Source of the DNA: Sphingobacteriaceae bacterium
GTDB taxonomy: Bacteria > Bacteroidota > Bacteroidia > Sphingobacteriales > Sphingobacteriaceae
DNA: 32,244 nt
Reading direction: 5' to 3'
Assembly (NCBI GenBank): GCA_014380615.1
Contig: JACMJM010000027.1
Coordinates: 1 to 32,244, forward strand
The position numbers and the translations under genes were made by a program. The stretch's first letter is position 1. Each line of letters opens with the position of its first letter. Under the pieces are notes generated by a model. The model was not told the DNA's origin, did not search any database, and saw nothing but the letters and a program-made list of their open reading frames with translations. Positions 25,501 to 32,244 of the stretch are shown here, in pieces.

Positions 25501-26684
25501 CCATCCGTCCCAACAAAAATCTCGCCATTAGAAGCTGGCGCAAACGCTGTAACTACAGGGTGTTTCAATCCCTTTGTGTCAAAGCGGTTGCTGGTTTTGA
25601 TATTAAAAGAGGTCAGATTTACATCATACTTGTTTACTCCGCCCTGGTAAGTACCAATCCAGTGAATGTTGTGATTGTCGATCAGAATACTCCGTATGGA
25701 ATTGCTCAGTAAGCAGTTCTTGTTTCTTTCATCCGGTTCAAATGTTTTAATCCGGTTCGATTCAGTATTAATGATATTAAGGCCCTTATCTGTACCTACC
25801 CAGATCATTCCGTCTTTATCTGCAGCTAGAGCATAAATATAACCGCTGCTAATATTGTTGTTACCAGTAGCATCATACTTGTACCTCTTAAATGTTTTCG
25901 ACTCTGGCAAAAACAAATTAAGCCCGTCTACGGTGCCCACCCAAAGATTGCCTTTTCTGTCTTCGATAATTTCGCGTACCGTATTATTGCTTAAGCTCGC
26001 AGGCTTATCAGAAGAATGAGAGAAATTAGTAAAGGTGTTTTTTTTCCTGTTGTACAGATAAAGTCCCGAAGAGCTTCCAATCCAAATATTTCGCAGTTTA
26101 TCTTCAAAAACCTTCAAAATCTTGCTGGTATTCAAAGCCAGGGGATTGGTGGGGTTAACAGGGAACTTATAAACCTCGCCGGTGTTTGGGTTTAAAATGT
26201 TTAGCCCTCCAAATGTCGCTATCCAGATATTGCCGAGGTAATCGCTGCAAATGGAACTCACCGCTTTACTGCTGATCCCTTTTTTGCTGTTATCTCCGGG
26301 AATATTAATAAACTCATTCGTTTTTCGGTCGTAAAGGCTTATTGCACCTCCGTTAGTGCCAATCCACAGCCTTCCGGTCTTGTCTTCATGTAGGGTGGTT
26401 ATTTCATTTACGCGCAAGCTTTTTGGGTTTTCGGGAGCATTTCGATAAACAACGAAGTTTAGCCCATCAAAGCGGGTAAGGCCGTCATCCGTTCCGAACC
26501 ACATAAAGCCGTACCTGTCTTTTGTAATTGCGTAAACATTGTTGGATGAAAGTCCCTCGCCTGAGGTGAGATAAGTAAAGTGGATCTTTTTGGGCTGAGC
26601 AATAGTGGTTCCAATGAAAATTGAAAGGAGCAAGGTGAGGTTCAAAGCACACTTTAGAAATAAACCAGCAACCTTTAATAGCAT
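22539..26684 (-). CDS. Hybrid two-component system (HTCS) sensor/AraC-type regulator of the xylan locus
   Basis: This 1381-residue protein combines sensor, kinase and regulator. It has a signal peptide (residues 1-29), then about 14 Reg_prop propeller repeats (GFMWFGTDDGLTRFDG, GRLWIGTNGGAISLYDR, GNIWIGTNGEGVNIYD) and a Y_Y_Y domain at about 728-795 (FSISFVALNYTVSQ, YAYKLEGYNKEWNYVG). A membrane helix at 808-829 follows. HisKA has LSHEFRTPISLIMAPVDSLL (His near 878), and HATPase has N-box FNLLSNAFKFT, DSGIGIP and GSGIGLSI. The receiver (RVLIVEDNADFRFYL, phospho-acceptor in SDISMPVMDG near 1179, conserved Lys in TKPFN) leads to a C-terminal AraC-type HTH (LSVEELSKHARVSRGTLYTR, ISQVCYMVGYSTPAYFSKAF). 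All key phosphorelay residues are present. HTCS proteins bind oligosaccharides in the periplasm and activate the adjacent polysaccharide locus, here probably the xylan operon. Confidence 0.95.
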   Translation of the reverse strand: MLLKVAGLFLKCALNLTLLLSIFIGTTIAQPKKIHFTYLTSGEGLSSNNVYAITKDRYGFMWFGTDDGLTRFDGLNFVVYRNAPENPKSLRVNEITTLHEDKTGRLWIGTNGGAISLYDRKTNEFINIPGDNSKKGISSKAVSSICSDYLGNIWIATFGGLNILNPNTGEVYKFPVNPTNPLALNTSKILKVFEDKLRNIWIGSSSGLYLYNRKKNTFTNFSHSSDKPASLSNNTVREIIEDRKGNLWVGTVDGLNLFLPESKTFKRYKYDATGNNNISSGYIYALAADKDGMIWVGTDKGLNIINTESNRIKTFEPDERNKNCLLSNSIRSILIDNHNIHWIGTYQGGVNKYDVNLTSFNIKTSNRFDTKGLKHPVVTAFAPASNGEIFVGTDGGGLQAFNSSTGFFRNINISAAGNNFSNLSILTLLKSRRNELWIGTYKQGIYIYNLSTGSTTHLKKGNTAFNLSQNDIFALYEDSSGNIWIGTNGEGVNIYDPDSKKITKFSNKNNQGTANEISNSNIRDFAEDSRGNIWIATYGAGISVYNKASGTFFRYTNATSNLPGDVVLTLHIDKADNIWAGTQGGGLALLQKGAKRFLPLTEKEGLANNVIHNITEDREGFLWLSSNKGITRFNPKNKSFKNYTHYNGLQSSAFVRGAGYVSETGELYFGGLQGLNYFNPANLKFNKNIPPVVFTDLVISNKSVKPGIENSPLKEDISVTKEIRLQYKQEFSISFVALNYTVSQQNNYAYKLEGYNKEWNYVGSKNIASYTNLDPGEYTFHVKASNNDGVWNEKGSSIKIVIEPPFWRTTYAYAFYVLSAIGLFLYLRDRAITKIKRRFALEQEKQQALQAREHEKKEAERLRELDMLKLKFLTNLSHEFRTPISLIMAPVDSLLSQDNKQSFSQLNIIKRNARRLLNLVNQLLDFRKMEEQELRINRTEGELVSFIWELSDSFVDLAERKKINFTFETHINTFYTTFDADKVERILFNLLSNAFKFTFEGGAVKLELLIDPDNKDNASRLNIKISDSGIGIPAHRQEKIFERFFQEDTSSAILNQGSGIGLSITKEFVSMHGGTISVESIPGQGSTFTVTLPFVPSMPVEEELHTYEITERVEETEEEPVTELMSSKLDIPRVLIVEDNADFRFYLKENLKKDYLIFEASNGKDGWQKALSGHPDLIVSDISMPVMDGIALSTKLKSDKRTCHIPVILLTAMTGEQEQLKGLETGASDYMTKPFNFEILNSRIRNLLALNNTIKNTYKKHIEVQQPQLEIESEDAKFLNSIVQYIEKNLTNPELSVEELSKHARVSRGTLYTRILSITGETPVEYIRSYKLEKAKALLEKSDYTISQVCYMVGYSTPAYFSKAFRAKYNMLPSEYILLTR

Positions 26685-26842
26685 TTAAAATTTATCCGGT
26701 TAAGTTAGATTAGTATGTTAAAGTACGAAGAAATTACCATAAGGGCAATTATTATATGCTATCACCATGATAGCAGTCTGGTTAGGCAAGGTGTTATAGC
26801 CCGAACATGCCTCCCCGCCATTTCAGAAGGTTCTTGATATTA

Positions 26843-27289
26843 TCATTCAAGGCGTTTGGCAGATTTAGGTAAAACACTATTTACAATATCAGAGTATAGG
26901 TCGGCATTATATGCTCCGGTTTCAGGGTCTTTTGTAAAAAACTCTGGAATGGAGTATTGCTCAATCAATAAAATCTCATTCTTTCCCTTGCTTTTTATAA
27001 TAAGGGGCTCACGCACAATTATTCCCGGATAAACTTCTGCATAATACATTAGATAATCATTGGCTATTAAGTCGCGCCCTTTTGATGAGATAGTCTTCCG
27101 CATTTTATCCGCCTCAGTGCCTGTAAACGTAGTTCTGATGGTCAGGTCGGAGAGGCTAGCGTGATTGTAGATTTTATAGTATTCTGAGACGGTGTACTTA
27201 CTGCTATTTTTCTCGGTTGGCGTTTGAGAGAAAGCAACGTTGCACAGAATATTGGCCGTGCAGATAAGGAGTATGATGTAAGGTCGCAT
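26843..27289 (-). CDS. Small secreted protein of unknown function
   Basis: This 148-residue protein has a clear signal peptide (MRPYIILLICTANILCNVAF, cleavage near FSQ). The mature part is about 125 residues with mixed alpha/beta character (YYKIYNHASLSDLTIRTTF, RDLIANDYLMYYAEVYPGII, NEILLIEQYSIPEFF); no family is recognised. It lies upstream of the HTCS on the same strand, separated by 158 nt, and may be transcribed independently. The upstream TACTTTTA, on the - strand about 20 nt before the ATG, resembles the TAnnTTTG box but lacks the G and a clear -33 TTG. Confidence 0.7.
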   Translation of the reverse strand: MRPYIILLICTANILCNVAFSQTPTEKNSSKYTVSEYYKIYNHASLSDLTIRTTFTGTEADKMRKTISSKGRDLIANDYLMYYAEVYPGIIVREPLIIKSKGKNEILLIEQYSIPEFFTKDPETGAYNADLYSDIVNSVLPKSAKRLE

Positions 27290-27345
27290 TTTAAGGTTTA
27301 GGGTATAAAAGTAGAGAAATTTTTAATTACCCCACCCGTTTGTAA

Positions 27346-27361
27346 GTCCTCACAGACCAAC
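27346..27361. repeat. Half of a Bacteroidota-type intergenic hairpin repeat
   Basis: GTCCTCACAGACCAAC looks like one arm and loop of an intergenic hairpin (GTTGGTCTGTG-AGGAC-type) that I recall as common in Sphingobacteriaceae; the other arm is missing. This rests on memory and is unverified. The gap from 27290 to 27468 otherwise holds only the intact hairpin at 27416-27451. Confidence 0.3.
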
Positions 27362-27415
27362 AGGCCCGCCCTAATATTCAACATCTACAAATTAGGTAGT
27401 TTCGTAGTTTTCAAT

Positions 27416-27451
27416 CTTCGCCATGGCCTGTGGACACAGGCCATGGCGAAG
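27416..27451. repeat. Perfect 17-bp inverted repeat downstream of the VOC gene
   Basis: CTTCGCCATGGCCTGTG (27416-27432) and CACAGGCCATGGCGAAG (27435-27451) are exact complements separated by only GA; folded as RNA, a 16-bp stem with a GGAC loop is more realistic. It lies 17 nt downstream of the VOC-family stop in that gene's direction. No T-tract follows on either strand, so it looks more like a REP-type extragenic palindrome or an mRNA-end structure than a classical terminator. Confidence 0.7.
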
Positions 27452-27468
27452 GGAACGACAATTCCTGA

Positions 27469-27882
27469 TTAAGGATTTTGTGGAATTGCGCTGGTATCCA
27501 TATAGGCTACTTCCCAAAGATGTCCGTCTAAATCTTCGAAGCCATGAGAATACATCCAGCCATGATCTTGTTTTGCCATTGGTGCCGCACCACCTGCTTC
27601 AATTGCCAAACCAATCAGCTTATCAACTTTTTCGCGGCTATCGGCAGAGAGGCAGATAAGCACTTCGGTGCTTTTCTTCGCATCGCTGATTTCTTTGCCT
27701 GGTAAAAATGTTTTGAAGAAAGGCTCAACCAAAAGCATTACGTAGATATCGTCGGAAATAACCATACAGGTTGCATTCTCGTTGGTGAATTGCGCGTTAA
27801 AGCTGAATCCTAATTTGGTAAAGAATTCTACAGACCTGTTTAGGTCTTTAACCGGTAGGTTTACAAAAATTTTAGATGCCAT
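27469..27882 (-). CDS. VOC (glyoxalase/extradiol dioxygenase)-fold protein
   Basis: This 137-residue cytoplasmic protein has the two beta-alpha-beta-beta-beta units of the vicinal oxygen chelate fold. The first starts MASKIFVNLPVKDLNRSVEF and continues KLGFSFNAQFTN, CMVISDDIYVMLLVEP. The second contains EVLICLSADSREKVDKLIGL, AGGAAPMAKQDHGWMYSHGF and DLDGHLWEVAYMD. The final Glu in HLWEV is the usual metal ligand at the fold end. Members of this group are often annotated as lactoylglutathione lyase-like, but the substrate cannot be told from sequence, and a true glyoxalase I role is not supported. It has no functional link to its neighbours. Confidence 0.88.
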   Translation of the reverse strand: MASKIFVNLPVKDLNRSVEFFTKLGFSFNAQFTNENATCMVISDDIYVMLLVEPFFKTFLPGKEISDAKKSTEVLICLSADSREKVDKLIGLAIEAGGAAPMAKQDHGWMYSHGFEDLDGHLWEVAYMDTSAIPQNP

Positions 27883-27925
27883 GATTTTATTTTTCAGATT
27901 GTTTTGTTAACCAAAGGTAGGGAAG
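27883..27925 (-). promoter_or_regulatory. Candidate Bacteroidota-type promoter for the VOC gene
   Basis: On the - strand, TACCTTTG (27919-27912) is an exact match to the TAnnTTTG -7 box, placed 30 nt before the ATG at 27882, giving a leader of about 20 nt. No clear TTG is seen at the -33 position, so the call rests on one box and spacing. Confidence 0.4.
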
Positions 27926-28167
27926 ATTTTAAAGCGGAATGCGGTGTAATCCTGAAATTTAAGGGGGGTATTTGCGATAAGCCAAAGGAAGCCTTTAAGT
28001 ATTAATCACCCCGTTTGTTGAATTTTTAATGTCCCGTGGTTTCGGTTTAAATCTTTTTATAAGTAAACATCATTAGTCTGATTCCAAATTCAAGGAAAAC
28101 GTTACCGGATTCAGTTATCGATAATTTCTCTCCGGGTAAACGCCTCATATTTGTTAAAACAAACGAA

Positions 28168-29352
28168 ATGAAAAAATCAATCACCATCTTTTTCCTTACC
28201 CTGATTACCTTTTCCTGCCTTGCACAAAAAATTGATACCTCTGCACTGCAAATTCTGCAGAAGTCATGGGACAAGCTCGCAGCCATGGAAACCGTGCCTT
28301 TCCGTATGCGATTTGTTGATACGATGAGCAGAGAAAATCAACTAAACATTCAATGGAACACTATACGCGGAACGGTAAAAAAGAATGCCTATTGGCACTT
28401 CACCATTAATGATAAATTAGAATGGCTTGTTCGCGGCGATACCTTATATAAGAAAGGAGGGCCCGATGCAAGCGCGGTAACCTTTACCACCGAATGGGAT
28501 AGGCACAAAATTAACGCTAGAAATATTTACGATATTTTGGGTACAAAACGGCCCGCCCTACACACCAGGATTGCTTCGCTGCAGTTTGCTCAGGACACCT
28601 CAGCAGGTGAGTTTTATGTGATAGACGAGGTTTATAAAAAACTTGATAAGGAGACTGATGAAATACAAAGAATACTTCATTACGAAAGATACTTTATCAA
28701 CAAAAAAAGTCTCTTCGCCTCACGAAGAATAAAGTATGGAAAAAGCCGGATTAAAGGTGAGGAACAAACAGATATTTATGATTTTTCCGCTTCGCTTGAT
28801 ATCAATCCGGTTCCTTTTAATCCTGCGGTCTTTTTTGCTACTCCCCCGGAACGGGAAGAAGACCGTCTGGCGACCTTAGAGATCGGCACAATAGCCCCGC
28901 CTTTTAAGGCAACCGATGTGAGAACAGGAAAAGCCGTTAGCCTCGCGGCACTTAAAGGGAAGGTTGTGCTGCTGGATTTCTGGTATCTTTCATGCATGCC
29001 CTGCAGAATACTGATGCCCAAACTCCAGAAACTGCAGGATAAATTCGGGAAAGAAAACGTTGTAGTTGTTGGCATTAATGTAAGAGATAGCGGTCCTAAA
29101 TCAATTACGAAGTTTTTAGACGAAAAGCATATTCGTTATTCGCAATACTACCTGCCCGGGCAATTGTTGGCATGGGACTATAAACTAAAGGCTTTTCCAA
29201 CTACATTAGTGCTTGGCAAAGACGGTAAGGTTAAACTGATGGAGATTGGAGCGGGTGAAGATGCAGAGCATAAACTGGAGCTGGCGATAAGAAAAGAGTT
29301 GGATCAAAAGCCAGCAATTTCTAACGCTGCGGCCCTAAAAAAGACACCCTAA
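28168..29352 (+). CDS. Secreted TlpA-family thiol-disulfide oxidoreductase-like protein
   Basis: This 394-residue protein begins with a signal peptide (MKKSITIFFLTLITFSCLAQ). Residues about 25-235 form a beta-rich domain of unknown class (MRFVDTMSRENQLNIQWNTI, GEFYVIDEVYKKLDKETDEI), reminiscent of outer-membrane lipoprotein-sorting-type domains. Residues about 245-390 are a thioredoxin/TlpA domain (GTIAPPFKATDVRTGKAVSL, GKVVLLDFWYLSCMPCRILM, VVVVGINVRD, KAFPTTLVLGKDGKV). The redox pair is C-M-P-C near 276-279, with the cis-proline in FPTT. Such proteins act in the periplasm as reductases or in oxidative-stress repair. It heads a four-gene + strand series in which each TlpA gene is followed by the start of a sensor-kinase-like gene. 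Confidence 0.88.
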   Translation: MKKSITIFFLTLITFSCLAQKIDTSALQILQKSWDKLAAMETVPFRMRFVDTMSRENQLNIQWNTIRGTVKKNAYWHFTINDKLEWLVRGDTLYKKGGPDASAVTFTTEWDRHKINARNIYDILGTKRPALHTRIASLQFAQDTSAGEFYVIDEVYKKLDKETDEIQRILHYERYFINKKSLFASRRIKYGKSRIKGEEQTDIYDFSASLDINPVPFNPAVFFATPPEREEDRLATLEIGTIAPPFKATDVRTGKAVSLAALKGKVVLLDFWYLSCMPCRILMPKLQKLQDKFGKENVVVVGINVRDSGPKSITKFLDEKHIRYSQYYLPGQLLAWDYKLKAFPTTLVLGKDGKVKLMEIGAGEDAEHKLELAIRKELDQKPAISNAAALKKTP

Positions 29353-29374
29353 CCATCCGGCTAAAACAGAACAA

Positions 29375-29524
29375 ATGAAACACATTATTTTCCTGGTATT
29401 CATATTATGCGCAAACCAGCAAGGATTTGGCCAAGAGCAAGCATCTACTACTGCATCGCTGCAGTTGGTTAAAAACACTTTCGAAGATGAATTAGCATTA
29501 AGCACCAATCAACATCATATATGA
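29375..29524 (+). pseudogene. 49-codon remnant of a sensor-kinase-like gene start
   Basis: From ATG 29375 the frame reads a signal peptide (MKHIIFLVFILCANQQGFGQ) followed by EQASTTASLQLVKNTFEDEL, and ends at TGA 29522-29524, which overlaps the next gene's ATG by ATGA. Its first residues resemble the start of the kinase-like gene at 31055 (MKQLVILIVFILNASQQGCS, then QQEAASAAFTDAIVKKRING). It also sits in the same place, just after a TlpA gene. The simplest reading is the leftover 5' end of a duplicated copy. A genuine small secreted peptide, translationally coupled to the downstream TlpA gene, is the alternative. Confidence 0.55.
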
Positions 29525-30984
29525 AAAAAACTTTAGTAATAATTTTAATTTTATTCTCAACTTCAGCATTATTAGGGCAGAATAAATCAAAAACCGAAGC
29601 TTTTATTATCCAGGGACAAATAACTAATTGCCCGGAGAAACAGTTAAAAATATCCTTTCGGGATGAAAACCAACAAATTTTAACGGATACGCTTAACCTC
29701 GACGGTTCTGGCAATTTTTATCTAAAAACGTTTAAGGTAAAACAACCGCAACTAACAAATATTAAAAAAAACAACATCCAAATAAATGACTTTTTTGTGG
29801 CACCTGGTTATAATTTAACCATTACCGCTGATGGCAAGGACTTCCTTTCATTATTAAAAACCACGAAAATCTCCGGGATTGGCTCCGAAAGTAATAACTA
29901 TCGTTCTATTCATATTTCAATTGCACTGGCAAGAATGGACACAACTAAACGGTATAAGCTAAATGAAACTGATCTATTGGCCTATATTAAACGTGACCAA
30001 ACACTAAAAGACTCGATAGCTCATATAGTATTCGACAGGAATTCTGAAGAGGATAAATACCTCAAATATTTTGGGTCTTTAGTTCGGTTAGATAACGAGT
30101 TCATGAAGTTATATATGCTATTAGACCGTGTACTTTATGTAAAGTGGAACAAATTCAACCCTGAAAAATCGACTTCCTTTTTAAGAGCGAATTTTGACAA
30201 TAAGATATTAGATAATCTGTGTAGAGATGAATTCCTAATTTCTGCAAATTATAGAAATTACGTAATCAAAGATGAGTACCTGGATTATCTGATAAATCTT
30301 GACTACAAAAAAGATTCAACCCTCAGGAATCAAAAAGGGTATAAATTAAAAAAGGCTAATGAGACGTATCAGGGAAAAGTAAAAGAGTTTGTTTTATACG
30401 AACTAATGGAGTCTTTGATTACACTCAGCAAGTCATTTGAAGAATTAAACGACCATAAAGAACAAATTAAAGCCTATCTGTCGAATCTTAAAAACCCCTA
30501 TTATACAGAATCGCTTACATCAAAGCTTGCCGAAAAAGAAGCGGAATTGTTCAGAACCCAGGTTGGGAAGCCAGCACCAAAATTCACTTTAAAAAGCAAT
30601 TTAGGTAAAACATATAGCCTGGATGACTTTAAGGGAAAGGTTGTCTATATTGATTTATGGGCCAGTTGGTGTGGGCCCTGCCGGCAAGAAACACCATATT
30701 TAAAGATTTTGTATGAAAAATACAAAAGCGACAAGCGAATAGCTTTTATTGGCATTGGCGTACATGACGGTATTAATGAATGGAAAAAAGCAATAGAAAA
30801 GGATGCTCCTGAAGGGATTCAACTTCTGGATGCGGAAGGAACGGTGAAAAAAGGTTATGTTGCCAACACAATCCCTCAGTTTATTTTAGTTGACAAACAA
30901 GGCAACATTGTAAACTTTGATGCCCCACGACCGAGTGAGGGAAAAAAGATTGAAAAATTAATAGACGCAGAGATTGCGAAGTGA
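29521..30984 (+). CDS. Secreted DUF4369-TlpA thioredoxin-like protein
   Basis: This 487-residue protein has a signal peptide (MKKTLVIILILFSTSALLGQ). An N-terminal DUF4369-like beta domain at about 25-105 follows (FIIQGQITNCPEKQLKISFR, NDFFVAPGYNLTITADGKDF). Next is a long lysine-rich helical linker, and then a TlpA/AhpC-type thioredoxin domain from about 345 (VGKPAPKFTLKSNLGKTYSL, GKVVYIDLWASWCGPCRQET). The redox motif is WCGPC near residue 384, and IPQFILVDKQGN carries the cis-proline. This architecture is frequent and multicopy in Bacteroidota and works in the periplasm on thiols of unknown partners. Its ATG overlaps the TGA of the 49-codon remnant. The gene at 31055 follows after 70 nt. 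Confidence 0.9.
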   Translation: MKKTLVIILILFSTSALLGQNKSKTEAFIIQGQITNCPEKQLKISFRDENQQILTDTLNLDGSGNFYLKTFKVKQPQLTNIKKNNIQINDFFVAPGYNLTITADGKDFLSLLKTTKISGIGSESNNYRSIHISIALARMDTTKRYKLNETDLLAYIKRDQTLKDSIAHIVFDRNSEEDKYLKYFGSLVRLDNEFMKLYMLLDRVLYVKWNKFNPEKSTSFLRANFDNKILDNLCRDEFLISANYRNYVIKDEYLDYLINLDYKKDSTLRNQKGYKLKKANETYQGKVKEFVLYELMESLITLSKSFEELNDHKEQIKAYLSNLKNPYYTESLTSKLAEKEAELFRTQVGKPAPKFTLKSNLGKTYSLDDFKGKVVYIDLWASWCGPCRQETPYLKILYEKYKSDKRIAFIGIGVHDGINEWKKAIEKDAPEGIQLLDAEGTVKKGYVANTIPQFILVDKQGNIVNFDAPRPSEGKKIEKLIDAEIAK

Positions 30985-31054
30985 GATGGGCCATGCAGAC
31001 AAGAGATGGGTTTGGGCAGATATGAAGCTTAAATTGGAGCAGACATTGAACAAA

Positions 31055-32244
31055 ATGAAACAGCTGGTTATACTGATAGTATTTATCCTGAATGCCAGCC
31101 AGCAGGGATGTAGCCAACAAGAAGCCGCTTCTGCTGCTTTTACCGACGCTATTGTAAAGAAAAGGATAAACGGTAAACTCTGCGATAGCTGCAATGTTGC
31201 TTCTGTCGTCAGTGAGGAATATGATTTCAATTTCGTTATTACCGGTGCCGGTCATACTCCCGACCGGTTTAGGCAGTTTAAGTTTAGCTTTAATTATGGA
31301 CCAGCAAGGCCTCGGGCACTTTTAGAGCACACTTATGTTATCTCTCAACGAAATATAGGAATAAGTTTTTTGCCTAATTTTTTACAGGAGAACGGTAGAA
31401 AAATTCAACTTTACCGGCATTTTGGCGGGCCAGATTATAAACACCTGGAGTTTAAGGCAGAGCAAAACGGCAAGGTGATTAAGCCGTGGGCACCACTTTC
31501 TGCTTTGGGCGAAGACAACGACTATGCTATTGTAGGAATCAACTACCCCCTCGAGAAAAATACTCCAACACCTTTGAAGCGAACTTTTTTTGCAGGAAAT
31601 TTCAATCTCAACATACTGGATTCGCTAAAAGTCACTGTCCGGGAAATTGCTACAAAAAAACTGTTAGAAACAATAAGGATTCTACGTGCACCAGATACGG
31701 CAACCAACTTTATCTTTTACCAGGTACCTGTGACCAGCAAGGAATTCGGATTAAACCTCCAGAATGTCCTCAATACAAGTTCAGACATACAAGAAAAGGA
31801 TGTTTTTAAGGGGGAGTCTATAACAATCTTTAAGAAGGATTACGCCTTAATCGGATTGTTAAGATTTATGGGTCTGAGCGGAGGAGAAGTGGTTCAATAT
31901 TCATTTGAAAAAAAACCTTACAAATGGCAATCGGCAAGTTCTATTGAAGATGAGAGAGGGACTTTTATAGTTTTAGGCAATCAAATGCAGGCGGGCAAAG
32001 ACCATGATGTGTATCTTCGGTATAAAAGTCAGCCCGAAACCATCCATAAAATAACAATAAGAGTAAATAAAAAGCCAGTAATGATTCCCTGGAAAAAAAT
32101 TGCTGCTATCAGTATCTTTTTGTTAGCAGCAGGAAGTATCGGTTTTTATCTCTGGAACAGACGAAATAAGCAAAAGCTTGCGGCGATGAAACGCAAAAAT
32201 GAAGATGTAGAAACCCGCCTTTCATTACTTAGCGGCCAACTCAA
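31055..32244 (+). CDS. Membrane sensor histidine kinase-like protein (LytS-type), N-terminal part
   Basis: The frame opens at ATG 31055 and runs through the right window edge without a stop (396 codons plus 2 nt). It begins with an export signal containing QQGC (a possible lipobox-like site, or a signal cleaved after CSQ). About 300 periplasmic residues follow with beta-rich stretches (EYDFNFVITGAGHTPDRFRQ, VVQYSFEKKPYKWQ, KDHDVYLRYKSQPE), then a membrane helix at about 348-366 (IAAISIFLLAAGSIGFYLW). After it comes a coiled-coil-like NKQKLAAMKRKNEDVETRLS and LLSGQLN at the edge. In Bacteroidota LytS-type kinases this last motif typically continues as NPHFLFN, the phosphoacceptor region, so a histidine kinase is likely. 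Its catalytic part lies outside the window, so this is strong inference, not proof. Confidence 0.75.
   Translation, partial: MKQLVILIVFILNASQQGCSQQEAASAAFTDAIVKKRINGKLCDSCNVASVVSEEYDFNFVITGAGHTPDRFRQFKFSFNYGPARPRALLEHTYVISQRNIGISFLPNFLQENGRKIQLYRHFGGPDYKHLEFKAEQNGKVIKPWAPLSALGEDNDYAIVGINYPLEKNTPTPLKRTFFAGNFNLNILDSLKVTVREIATKKLLETIRILRAPDTATNFIFYQVPVTSKEFGLNLQNVLNTSSDIQEKDVFKGESITIFKKDYALIGLLRFMGLSGGEVVQYSFEKKPYKWQSASSIEDERGTFIVLGNQMQAGKDHDVYLRYKSQPETIHKITIRVNKKPVMIPWKKIAAISIFLLAAGSIGFYLWNRRNKQKLAAMKRKNEDVETRLSLLSGQL

Noticed and set aside
30881..31255. - strand frames of 124 and 90 codons at the end of the second TlpA gene
   Set aside because: They overlap the TlpA C-terminus and the kinase start, both clearly coding on the + strand.
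31486..31809. 107-codon + strand frame near the right end
   Set aside because: Out-of-frame shadow inside the sensor-kinase-like gene that is open from 31055 to the window edge; Cys-rich and low in normal protein features.

Overview
The window looks like the chromosome of a Bacteroidota member, most likely Sphingobacteriaceae (Pedobacter-like). The evidence is a SusC/SusD pair, a hybrid two-component system (HTCS) regulator, DUF4369/TlpA-type secreted thioredoxins, AT-rich intergenic DNA without strong Shine-Dalgarno sites, and a TAnnTTTG-type promoter box. The genus is inferred. No rRNA, tRNA, CRISPR array or intact insertion sequence was seen.

Region 1 (1-6129, + strand) looks like the distal end of an extracellular contractile injection system (eCIS) locus. 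It holds the tail of an unidentified gene, an unknown 308-aa protein overlapping an Afp15/Pvc15-like AAA+ ATPase, a 184-aa unknown, a GH25 lysozyme, and two putative cargo proteins. The cargo proteins share an ungapped N-terminal leader of about 80 residues but have unrelated C-termini. The second carries a complete DUF4157 module with HEAWH. In the first, the DUF4157 core is missing and a glycine/alanine-rich hydrophobic segment plus an unknown, more GC-rich domain follow.

Region 2 (6130-9712) is a decay zone. A frameshifted C-terminal GH43 fragment, a frameshifted C-terminal serine hydrolase (class C beta-lactamase-like) fragment and several hairpins flank an intact GH39-type beta-xylosidase. 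A PAS-PAS histidine kinase on the - strand (9713-11163) is also broken by a frameshift inside its ATPase domain.

Region 3 (11456-26684, - strand) is a xylan polysaccharide utilization locus. In transcription order it has the HTCS sensor/regulator, then GH43 lipoprotein, SusC, SusD, GH10 xylanase with an inserted carbohydrate-binding module, and GH115 alpha-glucuronidase. With the GH39 enzyme on the other strand, the set fits glucuronoxylan or glucuronoarabinoxylan: surface cleavage by GH10, capture and import by SusCD, and debranching and trimming by GH115, GH43 and GH39. A perfect 11-bp hairpin separates susD from the downstream enzyme genes.

Region 4 (26843-32244) has a small secreted unknown protein and a VOC/glyoxalase-like protein on the - strand. 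On the + strand are two secreted TlpA-like thioredoxin proteins, each followed by the start of a membrane sensor-kinase-like gene. The first of these stops after 49 codons and the second runs off the window, which suggests a tandem duplication with loss of one kinase copy.
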